Positions 18,042-25,655 are shown, counted from the stretch's first letter. The stretch is 51,739 nt of DNA from Alphaproteobacteria bacterium (GCA_003697125.1 RFGB01000300.1:1-51739); one strand, 5' to 3'. Numbers and translations are program-made. The notes: generated by a model not told the origin, from the letters alone.

Positions 18042-19199
18042 ATGGCCGAGGGAGAGGATCTGGCGGCGATCCGCGCCGGTGTGGCGAAGCTGTGCGAGGC
18101 GTTTCCCGACGCCTACTGGCGCGAGCTGGACCGCGCGCGGGCCTATCCGGAGGATTTCGTCCGGGCGCTGACCGAGGCGGGCTATCTTGCCGCCCTGATC
18201 CCCGAGGCGTATGGCGGCTCCGGCCTGTCGCTGCGCGCGGCGACGGTGATCCTGGAGGAGATCCACGCCCAGGGCGGCAATGCCGCCGCCTGCCATGCCC
18301 AGATGTACATCATGGGCGCGATCCTGCGCCACGGCTCGGAGGAACAGAAGGCCGAATATCTTCCCCGCATCGCCAGCGGAGAGCTGCGCCTGCAGGCCTT
18401 CGGGGTGACCGAGCCGAGCTCGGGCACCGACACGCTGTCGCTGCGCACCACCGCCCGGCGCGAGGGCGACCGCTACATCATCAATGGCCAGAAGATCTGG
18501 ACCAGCCGCGCCGAACATTCCGACCTGATGCTGCTGCTGGCCCGCACCACCCCGCGCGAGGCGGTGGCGCGGCGGACCGACGGGCTGAGCGTCTTTCTGG
18601 TCGACATGCGCGCGGCCCGCGGCCACGGGCTGACCATCCGCCCGATCCGGACGATGATGAACCACGCCACCACCGAGGTCTTCTTCGACAATCTCGAGGT
18701 GCCGGCCCGGAACCTGATCGGCGAGGAGGGGCAGGGCTTCCGCTACATCCTCTCGGGCATGAATGCCGAACGCATCCTGATCGCCGCGGAATGCATCGGC
18801 GATGCGAAATGGTTCATCAGGCGCGCGCGCGACTATGCCAATGCCCGCGTGCTGTTCGGCCGGCCGATCGGCGCCAATCAGGGGGTGCAGTTCCCCATCG
18901 CGCGCGCCTATGCCCAGATGCGCGCGGCCGAGCTGATGGTGCACCACGCCGCCGGGCGCTACGATGCCGGTGACGCGGCGGGCGAGGAGGCCAACATCGC
19001 CAAGCTGCTCGCCTCCGAGGCATCCTGGGCCGCCGCCGACATGTGCGTGCAGACCCATGGCGGCTTCGGCTTTGCCGAGGAATACGATGTCGAGCGCAAG
19101 TTCCGCGAGACCCGCCTCTATCAGGTCGCGCCGATCTCGACCAACATGATCCTGGCCTATCTGGGCCAGAACGTGCTGGGATTGCCCCGCAGCTATTGA
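18042..19199 (+). CDS. Acyl-CoA dehydrogenase family protein
   Basis: 385 residues from ATG 18042 (ATG 18018 would add eight). FAD-dependent alpha,beta-dehydrogenase of acyl-CoA thioesters. Visible landmarks are GYLAALIPEAYGGSGLS (residues about 44-60), the FAD signature LQAFGVTEPSSGTDTLSL, the NGQKIWTSRA strand, and the C-terminal helix QTHGGFGFAEEYDVERKFRETRL. Where short-chain members have the catalytic YEGT glutamate, this protein has LYQVAPISTNM, a subfamily variant, so the base must lie elsewhere or the reaction differs. It probably forms an operon with the CoA-transferase 24 bases downstream. Confidence 0.93.
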   Translation: MAEGEDLAAIRAGVAKLCEAFPDAYWRELDRARAYPEDFVRALTEAGYLAALIPEAYGGSGLSLRAATVILEEIHAQGGNAAACHAQMYIMGAILRHGSEEQKAEYLPRIASGELRLQAFGVTEPSSGTDTLSLRTTARREGDRYIINGQKIWTSRAEHSDLMLLLARTTPREAVARRTDGLSVFLVDMRAARGHGLTIRPIRTMMNHATTEVFFDNLEVPARNLIGEEGQGFRYILSGMNAERILIAAECIGDAKWFIRRARDYANARVLFGRPIGANQGVQFPIARAYAQMRAAELMVHHAAGRYDAGDAAGEEANIAKLLASEASWAAADMCVQTHGGFGFAEEYDVERKFRETRLYQVAPISTNMILAYLGQNVLGLPRSY

Positions 19200-19223
19200 G
19201 CCGCGGCAGCAGGGGAGGGCCGG

Positions 19224-20330
19224 ATGCGTCCGCTGGAAGGGCTTCTCGTCGTCTCGCTGGAACAGGCCGTCGCGGCGCCGATGTGCTCGTCGCGCCTGGC
19301 GGATGCCGGGGCGCGTGTCATCAAGATCGAGCGGCCCGAGGGCGACTTCGCCCGCGGCTATGACGACACGGTGAACGGGCTGTCGAGCTATTTCGTCTGG
19401 CTCAACCGCGGCAAAGAATCGATCTGCATGGATCTGGCGCGCCCGGAGGAACGCGCGCTGCTCGGCCGGATGCTCGCCCGCGCCGACGTGTTCATCCAGA
19501 ACCTGCGCCCGGGCGCGCTGGATCGCCTGGGCCTCTCGCGCGAGGAACTGGCGCGTGCCAATCCGCGGCTGATCATGCTGTCGATCACCGGCTATGGCGA
19601 AAGCGGGCCGATGGCCCGGCGCAAGGCCTATGACCTGCTGATCCAGGCCGAATCGGGACTGGCCAGCGTGACCGGCGGCCCCGAGGCGCCGGCGCGGGTC
19701 GGCATCTCGGTGGTGGACATCGCCACCGGCCATGCCGGATACGAGGCGGTGCTGGAGGCGCTGATCGCCCGCGGCATCACCGGACGGGGGGCCGATATTC
19801 GGCTGTCGATGTTCGACGTCATCGCCGACTGGATGGCGGTGCCGCTTCTGCAGCACGAGGGCGGCCGCACCCCGCAAAGGATCGGCCTCGCCCATCCCTC
19901 GATTGCCCCCTACGGCGTGTTCCGCACCGGGGATGGCGTCGATCTGCTGATCTCGATCCAGTCCGACCGCGAATGGCGCGCCCTGGCCGAACGGGTGCTG
20001 GACCGTCCGGAACTGGCCGGGGATCCGCGCTTCGCCACCAATGTCGCCCGGGTCGCCAACCGCCCCGACACCGATGGCCTGGTCGCCGCCGCCTTCGCCC
20101 GCCGCCCGATGGCGGCGCTGGTCGCGGCGCTGGAGGCGGCGGGAATCGCCTTCGCGACGGTGAACGACATGGCGGGGCTGTCGCGTCATCCGCATCTGCG
20201 CCGGGTGCGGGTGGACACGCCCGCCGGCCCGGCGGCGATCCCCGCGCCCCCCTTCGGCGACCGGCCGCTCGGCCCGGTTCCCGACCGCGACGCCCATGGC
20301 GCGGCGATACGGCGCGAATTCGCCGGCTGA
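19224..20330 (+). CDS. CaiB/BaiF family (class III) CoA-transferase
   Basis: 368 residues. Family III CoA-transferases move CoA between carboxylic acids. The N-terminal Rossmann region reads PLEGLLVVSLEQAVAAPMCSSRL-type sequence, with DAGARVIKIERPEGDFARGYD and VWLNRGKESICMDL. The catalytic aspartate is expected at Asp165 in VVDIATGH, aligned with the GDSGTG motif of formyl-CoA transferase. GGAGGG precedes ATG 19224. It likely loads the acid handled by the adjacent acyl-CoA dehydrogenase. The substrate is unknown. Confidence 0.93.
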   Translation: MRPLEGLLVVSLEQAVAAPMCSSRLADAGARVIKIERPEGDFARGYDDTVNGLSSYFVWLNRGKESICMDLARPEERALLGRMLARADVFIQNLRPGALDRLGLSREELARANPRLIMLSITGYGESGPMARRKAYDLLIQAESGLASVTGGPEAPARVGISVVDIATGHAGYEAVLEALIARGITGRGADIRLSMFDVIADWMAVPLLQHEGGRTPQRIGLAHPSIAPYGVFRTGDGVDLLISIQSDREWRALAERVLDRPELAGDPRFATNVARVANRPDTDGLVAAAFARRPMAALVAALEAAGIAFATVNDMAGLSRHPHLRRVRVDTPAGPAAIPAPPFGDRPLGPVPDRDAHGAAIRREFAG

Positions 20331-20334
20331 GCGC

Positions 20335-20348
20335 TTGACCCCGATCAA
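20335..20348 (+). promoter_or_regulatory. FNR/DNR-type box upstream of the globin gene
   Basis: TTGAC-CCCG-ATCAA (20335-20348) fits the TTGAY-N4-ATCAA consensus of the FNR/FnrL/DNR regulators with both half-sites intact. A possible -10, CATGCT at 20371-20376, would put the transcription start at about 20383, which places the box centre at -41.5, the classic class II activation position. The globin ATG is 63 bases after the box. Regulation by low oxygen or nitric oxide is inferred, not shown. Confidence 0.72.
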
Positions 20349-20411
20349 GGCGGGCTGCGGCCCGGCCGGCCATGCTGGCCATGGGCGATTCCTTGCGGGG
20401 AGGGCGGGCGC

Positions 20412-20825
20412 ATGAATCTCGACCCTGCGGAAAAGGCGGTGCTTCGCGACAGCTTCGCCGCGCTGCAGCCATATGCCGAACAGGCGTCGGTGGAATTCTA
20501 CGAGACCCTGTTCGAGCTGGACCCCCGTCTGCGCGGCCTGTTCCGCGACGATCTTCAGGGGCAGGGGATGCGGTTCATGACCGCGCTCGGGCTGGTGGTC
20601 GGGCTGCTCGACGATCCCCAACGGCTGCAGCGCCGGCTGCAGGATCTGGGGCGCGCCCATGCCGCCTTCGGCCTGACCGCGCAGGACTACCAGACCATGT
20701 CCGAGGCCTTCTACATCACGCTGCGCCAGACCCTGGGCCCGGAGCTTGCCCCCGAGGCGGGGCGGGCGTGGCGGCGCGCCTTCACGATGATGTGCGAGGC
20801 GATGCTGGCGGCGGGGCGGGACTGA
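20412..20825 (+). CDS. Single-domain globin
   Basis: 137 residues, one globin fold without reductase or sensor domain. It most resembles bacterial single-domain (Vitreoscilla-type) globins. Tyr30 in VEFYETLFELDP is in the B10 region, Phe44 in LRGLFRDD suits CD1, Gln51 in LQGQGMRF may be the distal E7 residue, and His83 in LGRAHAAFGL is the expected proximal heme ligand. Likely role: oxygen binding or nitric-oxide dioxygenation in the cytosol, needing an external reductase. The FNR/DNR box upstream supports low-oxygen or NO control. Its last 44 bases overlap the convergent gene at 20782. Confidence 0.85.
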   Translation: MNLDPAEKAVLRDSFAALQPYAEQASVEFYETLFELDPRLRGLFRDDLQGQGMRFMTALGLVVGLLDDPQRLQRRLQDLGRAHAAFGLTAQDYQTMSEAFYITLRQTLGPELAPEAGRAWRRAFTMMCEAMLAAGRD

Positions 20826-21708
20826 AGCCGGCCCGATCCTCAGCCATGGCGATCAGCCGCGCGCGCAGCGCGTCGCCCCCCTTCAGGCGGTATTCCTCGG
20901 GCGGCAGCGCCTCGAGCGCGGCGCGCATCGCGTCCAGCTCCGCGGCGGTCAGCCCGTCCAGCGGCGCGCACAGCGTCCGTATCCCGAACACCACCGCCCC
21001 GCTGCGCGGCAGGCGCATCAGGGTCTGCCGTTCCACCCGCAGCCACAGCCGCGCGGCGCGGACGTCGCGGCGGCCGGGATCATCCTCGCGCGCGGGCTGG
21101 AACAGGGCGGGGTCGTTGTGGATCACCCAGTTGGCCCGCCAGAGCGGCCGGCCGGGGCGGATCGCGTCGAACAGCCGCTGCACCCGCGCGCCCAGCGCCT
21201 GTGCGTAGAAGGTCACCGGGCGGTGGATGCGCAGAAGGCCCCGGTCCATCTTCTGCGCCAGCGTCCATCGCGCGGGAAAGCACAGCACCCCGCCGGCGAG
21301 GCGATGCTCGGCCAGCCCCTCGGGGCGGTCGAGCAGCAGCAGGTCCTCCTGCACGAGGCGGCCCGCGACCACAAGCGGATCGCCGCCGCGCGGGATGGTC
21401 ACGCCGTCGGGCCGGGTCACCCGGTCCGGGCCGATCCGGTAGCCCGGATCCGCCGCCAGCGCGTCGAGCAGCAGCGCCACAAGCTCGGCCGCCGCCGCCT
21501 CGGCACCGGGCAGAAGCGCCATCACCTCGGCGGGGCGTTCGGCGATCAGGCGGTCGCGCTCGGCCATCTGGGCCGCGAAGGTGGCGTCGCGCATCAGCCA
21601 GTCCGCCGGGTCCAGCGGCTGCACCCCGGGGCCGCGGGTCATCCGCGGGTCCATGAAGGGCAGGAGGGGCAGGCGGGGCAGATGGGTGGGCGGCAGGGGA
21701 TCGGTCAT
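20782..21708 (-). CDS. Heme-dependent oxidative N-demethylase alpha-like protein (DUF3445)
   Basis: 308 residues from ATG 21708, which overlaps the stop of the methyltransferase (ATGA). FMDPRMTRGPGVQPLDPADWL near the N-terminus, VQEDLLLLDRPEG, KMDRGLLRIHRPVTFY and ANWVIHNDPALFQP are characteristic of the family that includes the heme subunit of dimethylamine monooxygenase (DmmA) and fungal heme-dependent N-demethylase. Partner subunits (DmmB/DmmC-type reductases) are not adjacent. With a methyltransferase and a 2-oxoglutarate oxygenase in the same operon, the substrate may be an N-methylated small molecule. Family recognition is from sequence pattern only. Confidence 0.78.
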   Translation of the reverse strand: MTDPLPPTHLPRLPLLPFMDPRMTRGPGVQPLDPADWLMRDATFAAQMAERDRLIAERPAEVMALLPGAEAAAAELVALLLDALAADPGYRIGPDRVTRPDGVTIPRGGDPLVVAGRLVQEDLLLLDRPEGLAEHRLAGGVLCFPARWTLAQKMDRGLLRIHRPVTFYAQALGARVQRLFDAIRPGRPLWRANWVIHNDPALFQPAREDDPGRRDVRAARLWLRVERQTLMRLPRSGAVVFGIRTLCAPLDGLTAAELDAMRAALEALPPEEYRLKGGDALRARLIAMAEDRAGFSPAPPPASPRTSS

Positions 21709-22913
21709 GGCACGGTGGTGTAGTGCAGGCGGTTGAAGCCGGTCAGCCCGCGATGGACCGGCCCCCACAGCGCCATGAAGCCGAACCAGTCGAGCCCCGC
21801 CGCTCCGGCGATGGCGCCAAGGCTGCGCCCCGCGCCGATGCGCGCGATCAGCGGCGCGGCCGCGGCCGGGACGGCGATGCGGTGGGTGATCTCGCCATAG
21901 CTGATCGCGATCTCGCCCCTAGCGGCCACGGTGCGCGCCAGCGCCGCGGCCGGCAGCCCGTTCAGCCTGGGCACCGCCTGCGGCGTGGGGCGGGCCATGG
22001 CCGTTCCGGCCCGTGCCGCGGGGGCGAGATAGGCGACATGCATGCGGATGTCGCCCGCCAGCCTTTCGCCCAGCGCCAGCCTCTCCAGCGGTCCCAGCCT
22101 TGCGAGGCGTTCGCGGAAGGCGGGGGTGTCGGGCAGCATCCGCGCCGGGTCGTAGCGGCCCGGTTCGGTCAGCGAGACGAGTCCGAGGCCCGCGGCATCG
22201 GCCATGGCGACCAGCTCGCCGATCTCGAAGGGGCGATCGCGGGCATTGAGCAGCAGGTCATGCAGCCCGGCATCCGAGGCCTGATGGTCCGACAGGTGCG
22301 GATTGCGCAGGAACCAGTTGGTGGGGGGCAGCGCGGCCAGCGCCTGGCGGGCCAGCGCCACCCGCTCGGCGGGCGGATCCTCGCCCATCAGGGCCGCGAA
22401 GGCCTGCTGCAGCGGATAGACCCCGGTGCGGCCATGGGGGGCATAGACCATGATCCCCATCCCGCCGCCGGGCGACAGCACCCCGGCCAGCGCGGCCAGC
22501 CCCGCCGCGGGATCGGGCAGGTGATGCAGCACCCCGCAGCAATCGACATAGTCGAAGGGCCCGGGCGGCGGGTCGCACAGATCCCCGGTCAGGAAGGTCA
22601 TCCCCGACAGCCCCCGTGCCGCGGCGCGCGCCTCGGCGATGCGGCGTGCGGCCTGCGAGAGGTCGAGATAGACGATCTCGGCCGGGCAGCCGGCATCCTT
22701 CAGCTGCTGGGCCAGCTGGATCAGCCCGTCGCCGGTGCCCCCGCCCGCGACCAGCGCGCGGAATGGCCGGCGCCAGTCGCGCCGCCCGCCGAACAGGTAG
22801 TGGTCGATCTCGAACAGCGCCGAGGGCGAACCCACGACCAGCCGCCGCGCCTCGTCGGCCGGGTCGCGTTCCGGATAGGGGAAGGCCTCGTACTGGGCGC
22901 GCAACGGGTCCAT
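21705..22913 (-). CDS. Class I SAM-dependent methyltransferase with C-terminal extension
   Basis: 402 residues. N-terminal MDPLRAQYEAFPYPERDP is followed by a Rossmann methyltransferase domain: motif I LVAGGGTGDG at 54-63, acidic post-I EIVYLDLSQ, FLTGDLCDPPPGPFDYVDCC and the post-II VLHHLPDP. After about residue 290 comes an extra domain of roughly 110 residues (EIAISYGEITHRIAVP, WGPVHRGLTGFNRLHYT) of unknown role. The open frame reaches 22982, but that part overlaps the upstream gene. It starts eight bases after the oxygenase stop and overlaps the demethylase-like gene. The methyl acceptor is unknown. Confidence 0.85.
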   Translation of the reverse strand: MDPLRAQYEAFPYPERDPADEARRLVVGSPSALFEIDHYLFGGRRDWRRPFRALVAGGGTGDGLIQLAQQLKDAGCPAEIVYLDLSQAARRIAEARAAARGLSGMTFLTGDLCDPPPGPFDYVDCCGVLHHLPDPAAGLAALAGVLSPGGGMGIMVYAPHGRTGVYPLQQAFAALMGEDPPAERVALARQALAALPPTNWFLRNPHLSDHQASDAGLHDLLLNARDRPFEIGELVAMADAAGLGLVSLTEPGRYDPARMLPDTPAFRERLARLGPLERLALGERLAGDIRMHVAYLAPAARAGTAMARPTPQAVPRLNGLPAAALARTVAARGEIAISYGEITHRIAVPAAAAPLIARIGAGRSLGAIAGAAGLDWFGFMALWGPVHRGLTGFNRLHYTTVP

Positions 22914-22921
22914 CGGCCGCG

Positions 22922-23719
22922 TCAGCCGTCGGCCGCGCCGCGCAGCCCGTCCTTGCCCGCCTCGCCCGGCTGGCTGCGCCACTGCACGATCAGCGTGTCG
23001 CGCACCCCCGCGCTGCCGGGGACCAGCTCGCGCCCGTGCCAGCTGACCCGGCCCGGGGCGTCGTTGACCGCGAAGGCATAGGCGCTGTTCGGCCGGTAGG
23101 GGAAGCGCTTGACCTCCCGGAAGGGCCGGCCGGCCAGTCGGTCGATCAGCGAGCCGCGCTGATAGAGCGACGTGCCCAGCCCCTCCTGCTCGGGGCCGTG
23201 GGGGAAATAGAACTGCATGGTCACCACCCTGGGCTGGCCGTCGGGGTGGGGCTTGATCTCGTAATCCTCCGTGTCGCGCACCAGCATCAGCACCGGCCAG
23301 CCGGGCTGGTCGGCCACCTCCTCGGGGCGGACGCCGAGCCGGATGGCGATGTCGCGGCTCAGCTTGCGGTAGACCGCGCGGCGGACCGCGTCGCTGCGCA
23401 GGGCGGCGGCGATGTCCTCCCAGAAGGGGCGGCGTTCGGCGTCGATCCGCGCCATCTCGGGCCCGGCCAGATAGAGCCGGTCGCGGGTCGAGCTGCCGTC
23501 GGCGCGTTTCCAGCGCCGGGGGTTGAGCGGCAGATAGGCCTCCTTCGCGGGAAGCTTCGCCATCAGTTCGGCATAGACATCCTCGGGCAGGATGCCCTCG
23601 ATGTAGAAATGGTCGAAGGGATCGTGCTCGACCTCGGTCGCATCCACCGCGGCCGCGACATGCGCGGCGATGCGCCGGGCCCGCGCGGTCAGCCCCTCGG
23701 CAATCCTGTCTTGCTGCAT
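22922..23719 (-). CDS. 2-oxoglutarate/Fe(II)-dependent oxygenase-like protein
   Basis: 265 residues. The likely facial triad is His158 and Asp160 (KPHPDG) with His228 (SWHGREL), and Arg240 (GVRDTLIVQW) is placed to bind 2-oxoglutarate. Strands such as VVTMQFYFPHG support a double-stranded beta-helix core, and the N-terminus (DHFYIEGILPEDVYAEL) looks like prolyl-hydroxylase-type relatives. GAGGGAGGGG precedes ATG 23719, deciding against the 31-residue longer frame. First gene of a three-gene operon with a methyltransferase and a heme N-demethylase-like protein. Substrate unknown. Confidence 0.75.
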   Translation of the reverse strand: MQQDRIAEGLTARARRIAAHVAAAVDATEVEHDPFDHFYIEGILPEDVYAELMAKLPAKEAYLPLNPRRWKRADGSSTRDRLYLAGPEMARIDAERRPFWEDIAAALRSDAVRRAVYRKLSRDIAIRLGVRPEEVADQPGWPVLMLVRDTEDYEIKPHPDGQPRVVTMQFYFPHGPEQEGLGTSLYQRGSLIDRLAGRPFREVKRFPYRPNSAYAFAVNDAPGRVSWHGRELVPGSAGVRDTLIVQWRSQPGEAGKDGLRGAADG

Positions 23720-23749
23720 GCGCCCCTCCCTCGCGGCCCGCCTGGCGGC

Positions 23750-23755
23750 GTTATA
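23750..23755 (-). promoter_or_regulatory. Likely -10 box of the oxygenase-methyltransferase-demethylase operon
   Basis: On the minus strand TATAAC (23755-23750) is a near-consensus -10 and stands out in very GC-rich surroundings. The -35 region 17 bases upstream (TCGCCT) is poor, so an activator may be needed. Transcription would start near 23743, about 24 bases before the ATG. The 76-base gap after the ABC permease makes this a separate transcription unit. Confidence 0.5.
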
Positions 23756-23795
23756 GCGCGCGCGGGCCGGACAGGCGAGGGGTGCGCGGCGCGGT

Positions 23796-24725
23796 TCAGC
23801 GCGCCGCGACACCCTTGCCGTAATGGCGTTCGATGCGGGCCTGCACCGCCTCGAAGGCCATCGACAGGATCCAGTAGATCACCGCCGCGGCGATCAGCAT
23901 CTCGACATACTTGAACTCGGCCTTGCCATGGGTGCGGGCCATGTACATCAGGTCCCATGCGCCCAGCACCGAGACGAGGCTCGAATCCTTCAGCATCGCG
24001 ATGAACTGGTTGCCGGTGGGCGGGATGATCAGCCGGATCGCCTGGGGCAGGATGACCAGGCGCATGATCTGGCCGGGCTTCAGCCCCAGCGCGCGCGCGG
24101 CCTCGGTCTGGCCGGCGGGGATCGCCTGGATTCCGGCGCGGAAGATCTCTGCCATGTAGGCGCCATAGCACAGCGACAGGGCGATGATCGCGCTGGGCAC
24201 CGGGGTCAGCACCACGCCCAGCTGCGGCAGGCCCAGATAGATCAGCAGGATCTGCAGCAAGAGCGGCGTGCCGCGGAAGAACGAGATGTAGAAGGTCGCG
24301 ATCCCCACCGCGATGCCGTTGCCCGACAGGCGCGCCAGCGCCGCGATTAGGGCGATGATGGTCGAGACGGCGATGGCCACGAAGCAGATGAACAGCGTCA
24401 GTGCCGCGCCGATCAGGAAGCCGCGGTTGAGTTCGGTTCCGACCAGATAGGGAAGCCGTGACCAGATATAGGCGTAGGAGAGGTTGAAGCTCCAGAAGAA
24501 CAGTGCGAACAGCGCGGCGAGCTCGATCCAGGCGATCACGATCTGGATGCGGAAGGGTAGCCGGCCCACCACCCAGACATTGGCCACCAGCACCGCCGCG
24601 ATCAGGATGCGGCTCGACCAGGCATCGCCGGTCAAGGCCGAGAAGTCGAAGGGCAGCAGCACCACCAGGGCGGCGAGGAAACCCGCCGCCCAGGGCGCCG
24701 CCTGCCGGGCGTCCGGCGCGGTCAC
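23796..24725 (-). CDS. Amino-acid ABC transporter permease
   Basis: 309 residues with a GTG start. The first 100 residues contain about three extra membrane helices (LAALVVLLPFDFSAL, ILIAAVLVANVWVVG, WIELAALFALFFW), followed by the conserved HisM/GlnP core: GAALTLFICFVAIAVST, FYISFFRGTPLLLQILLIY and the EAA loop GQTEAARALGLKPGQIMRLV with LPQAIRLIIPP. It starts four bases after the binding-protein stop, so the two are co-expressed. No ATPase gene follows; the ATPase must be encoded elsewhere or borrowed. Confidence 0.9.
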   Translation of the reverse strand: MTAPDARQAAPWAAGFLAALVVLLPFDFSALTGDAWSSRILIAAVLVANVWVVGRLPFRIQIVIAWIELAALFALFFWSFNLSYAYIWSRLPYLVGTELNRGFLIGAALTLFICFVAIAVSTIIALIAALARLSGNGIAVGIATFYISFFRGTPLLLQILLIYLGLPQLGVVLTPVPSAIIALSLCYGAYMAEIFRAGIQAIPAGQTEAARALGLKPGQIMRLVILPQAIRLIIPPTGNQFIAMLKDSSLVSVLGAWDLMYMARTHGKAEFKYVEMLIAAAVIYWILSMAFEAVQARIERHYGKGVAAR

Positions 24726-24729
24726 GGCG

Positions 24730-25557
24730 TCACTTGGTCAGGTCGACGCCATACCATTTCTCCGACAGGGCCGAGAGCGTCCCGTCGGCATGCATGGCGG
24801 CGACGATCTCGGCAATGCGGGCGCCGAATTCCGGATCGCCCTTGTCGATCGCCACCGACAGCGGTTCCAGGAACAGCGGATCGCCGACGATCTTGACGGG
24901 ATAGCCGTTGCGGATCGCCGCGGTGATGGTGGGCAGGGCGGTGATCACGGCATCGAGCCTGAGCCCGTCGCCGAGCCGCAGGTCGTCGAGCGCCAGCGAG
25001 TCGGTGTCATAGGTGCGGATCTCGGCATCGCGGATGCGATAGCTGAAGGGCGGGGCGCCGACCGCGTCGATCTCCAGTGCGCCCTTGAGATAGGCCTCAT
25101 AGGTCGTGGCCACGCCCACCCCGATCACCTTGCCCGAGGCATCCTCGGGCGCGCGGATGGTGGTGTTGGCCTCATGCACCGCAAGCGATGCCGGCGTGTA
25201 GTAGTAGATCGCCGGAAAGTCGAGCACCTTGGCCCGCTCCTTGGTGGGGGTCATCGAACCCACCGAGATGTCCCAGCGCCCGGACCAGTTGCCCGCGGTG
25301 ATCACGTCCCAGCCGGGTGTGACGAATTCGATGCGCACGCCAAGCCGCTTCGCGATCTCGGTGGCCACGTCGATGTCGAACCCCTCGAATTCGTTGTTCG
25401 CGTTCAGCGAGGATTGCGGCGGGTATTCCGGATCGGTCGAGCAGACCAGCACCCCCTTCGACAGCACCCGGTCCAGCACCTCGCCGGCCTGCGACGCGAT
25501 CGGAACCAGCGCCGCGACGAAAGCCAGCGCGGCCGAGGACAGCCAGTTCATCTTCAT
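24730..25557 (-). CDS. Amino-acid ABC transporter substrate-binding protein
   Basis: 275 residues. Signal peptide MKMNWLSSAALAFVAALVPI with cleavage near SQA24. The mature SBP family 3 sequence shows VLVCSTDPEYPPQSSLN, FEGFDIDVATEIAKRLGVRIEF and GRWDISVGSMTPTKERAKVLDF, where the arginine of the TKERAK motif normally holds the ligand alpha-carboxylate. GGGAGAC precedes ATG 25557. The frame stays open to 26190 through arsR-arsC on the other strand, which is a shadow. Ligand unknown; an amino acid is likely. Confidence 0.9.
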   Translation of the reverse strand: MKMNWLSSAALAFVAALVPIASQAGEVLDRVLSKGVLVCSTDPEYPPQSSLNANNEFEGFDIDVATEIAKRLGVRIEFVTPGWDVITAGNWSGRWDISVGSMTPTKERAKVLDFPAIYYYTPASLAVHEANTTIRAPEDASGKVIGVGVATTYEAYLKGALEIDAVGAPPFSYRIRDAEIRTYDTDSLALDDLRLGDGLRLDAVITALPTITAAIRNGYPVKIVGDPLFLEPLSVAIDKGDPEFGARIAEIVAAMHADGTLSALSEKWYGVDLTK

Positions 25558-25583
25558 GTCTCCCTGTTGAACCCGTGTCCCCG

Positions 25584-25611
25584 ACCATACAGCGCGGGGC
25601 GGTTCGATCAA
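25584..25611 (-). promoter_or_regulatory. Promoter of the amino-acid ABC genes
   Basis: On the minus strand TTGATC (25611-25606) and TATGGT (25589-25584) are spaced 16 bases, good sigma-70 boxes. Transcription would start near 25577, about 20 bases before ATG 25557. The promoter lies back-to-back with the arsR operator, 16 bases away. Confidence 0.6.
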
Positions 25612-25626
25612 CGGGCGCCGCGGATA

Positions 25627-25655
25627 TTGCAACCCTGCAAGAAGGGTTGTAGCAA
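25627..25655 (+). promoter_or_regulatory. Putative ArsR operator (inverted repeat)
   Basis: TTGC-AACCCT (25627-25636) and AGGGTT-GTA-GCAA (25643-25655) form an imperfect inverted repeat around six bases. It lies immediately before the arsR start, the usual site of ArsR autorepression, and may overlap a weak -10 (GATATT at 25623-25628). The right arm also covers the AAGG ribosome-binding site. Confidence 0.55.

Noticed and set aside
15693-20660. A 1655-codon open frame on the minus strand opposite the ABC, dehydrogenase and CoA-transferase genes
   Set aside because: It is antisense to well-supported genes, has very high Arg/His/Gly/Pro content and no domain. Only its last part coincides in position with the real binding protein, in another frame. 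GC-rich codon bias creates such stop-free frames.
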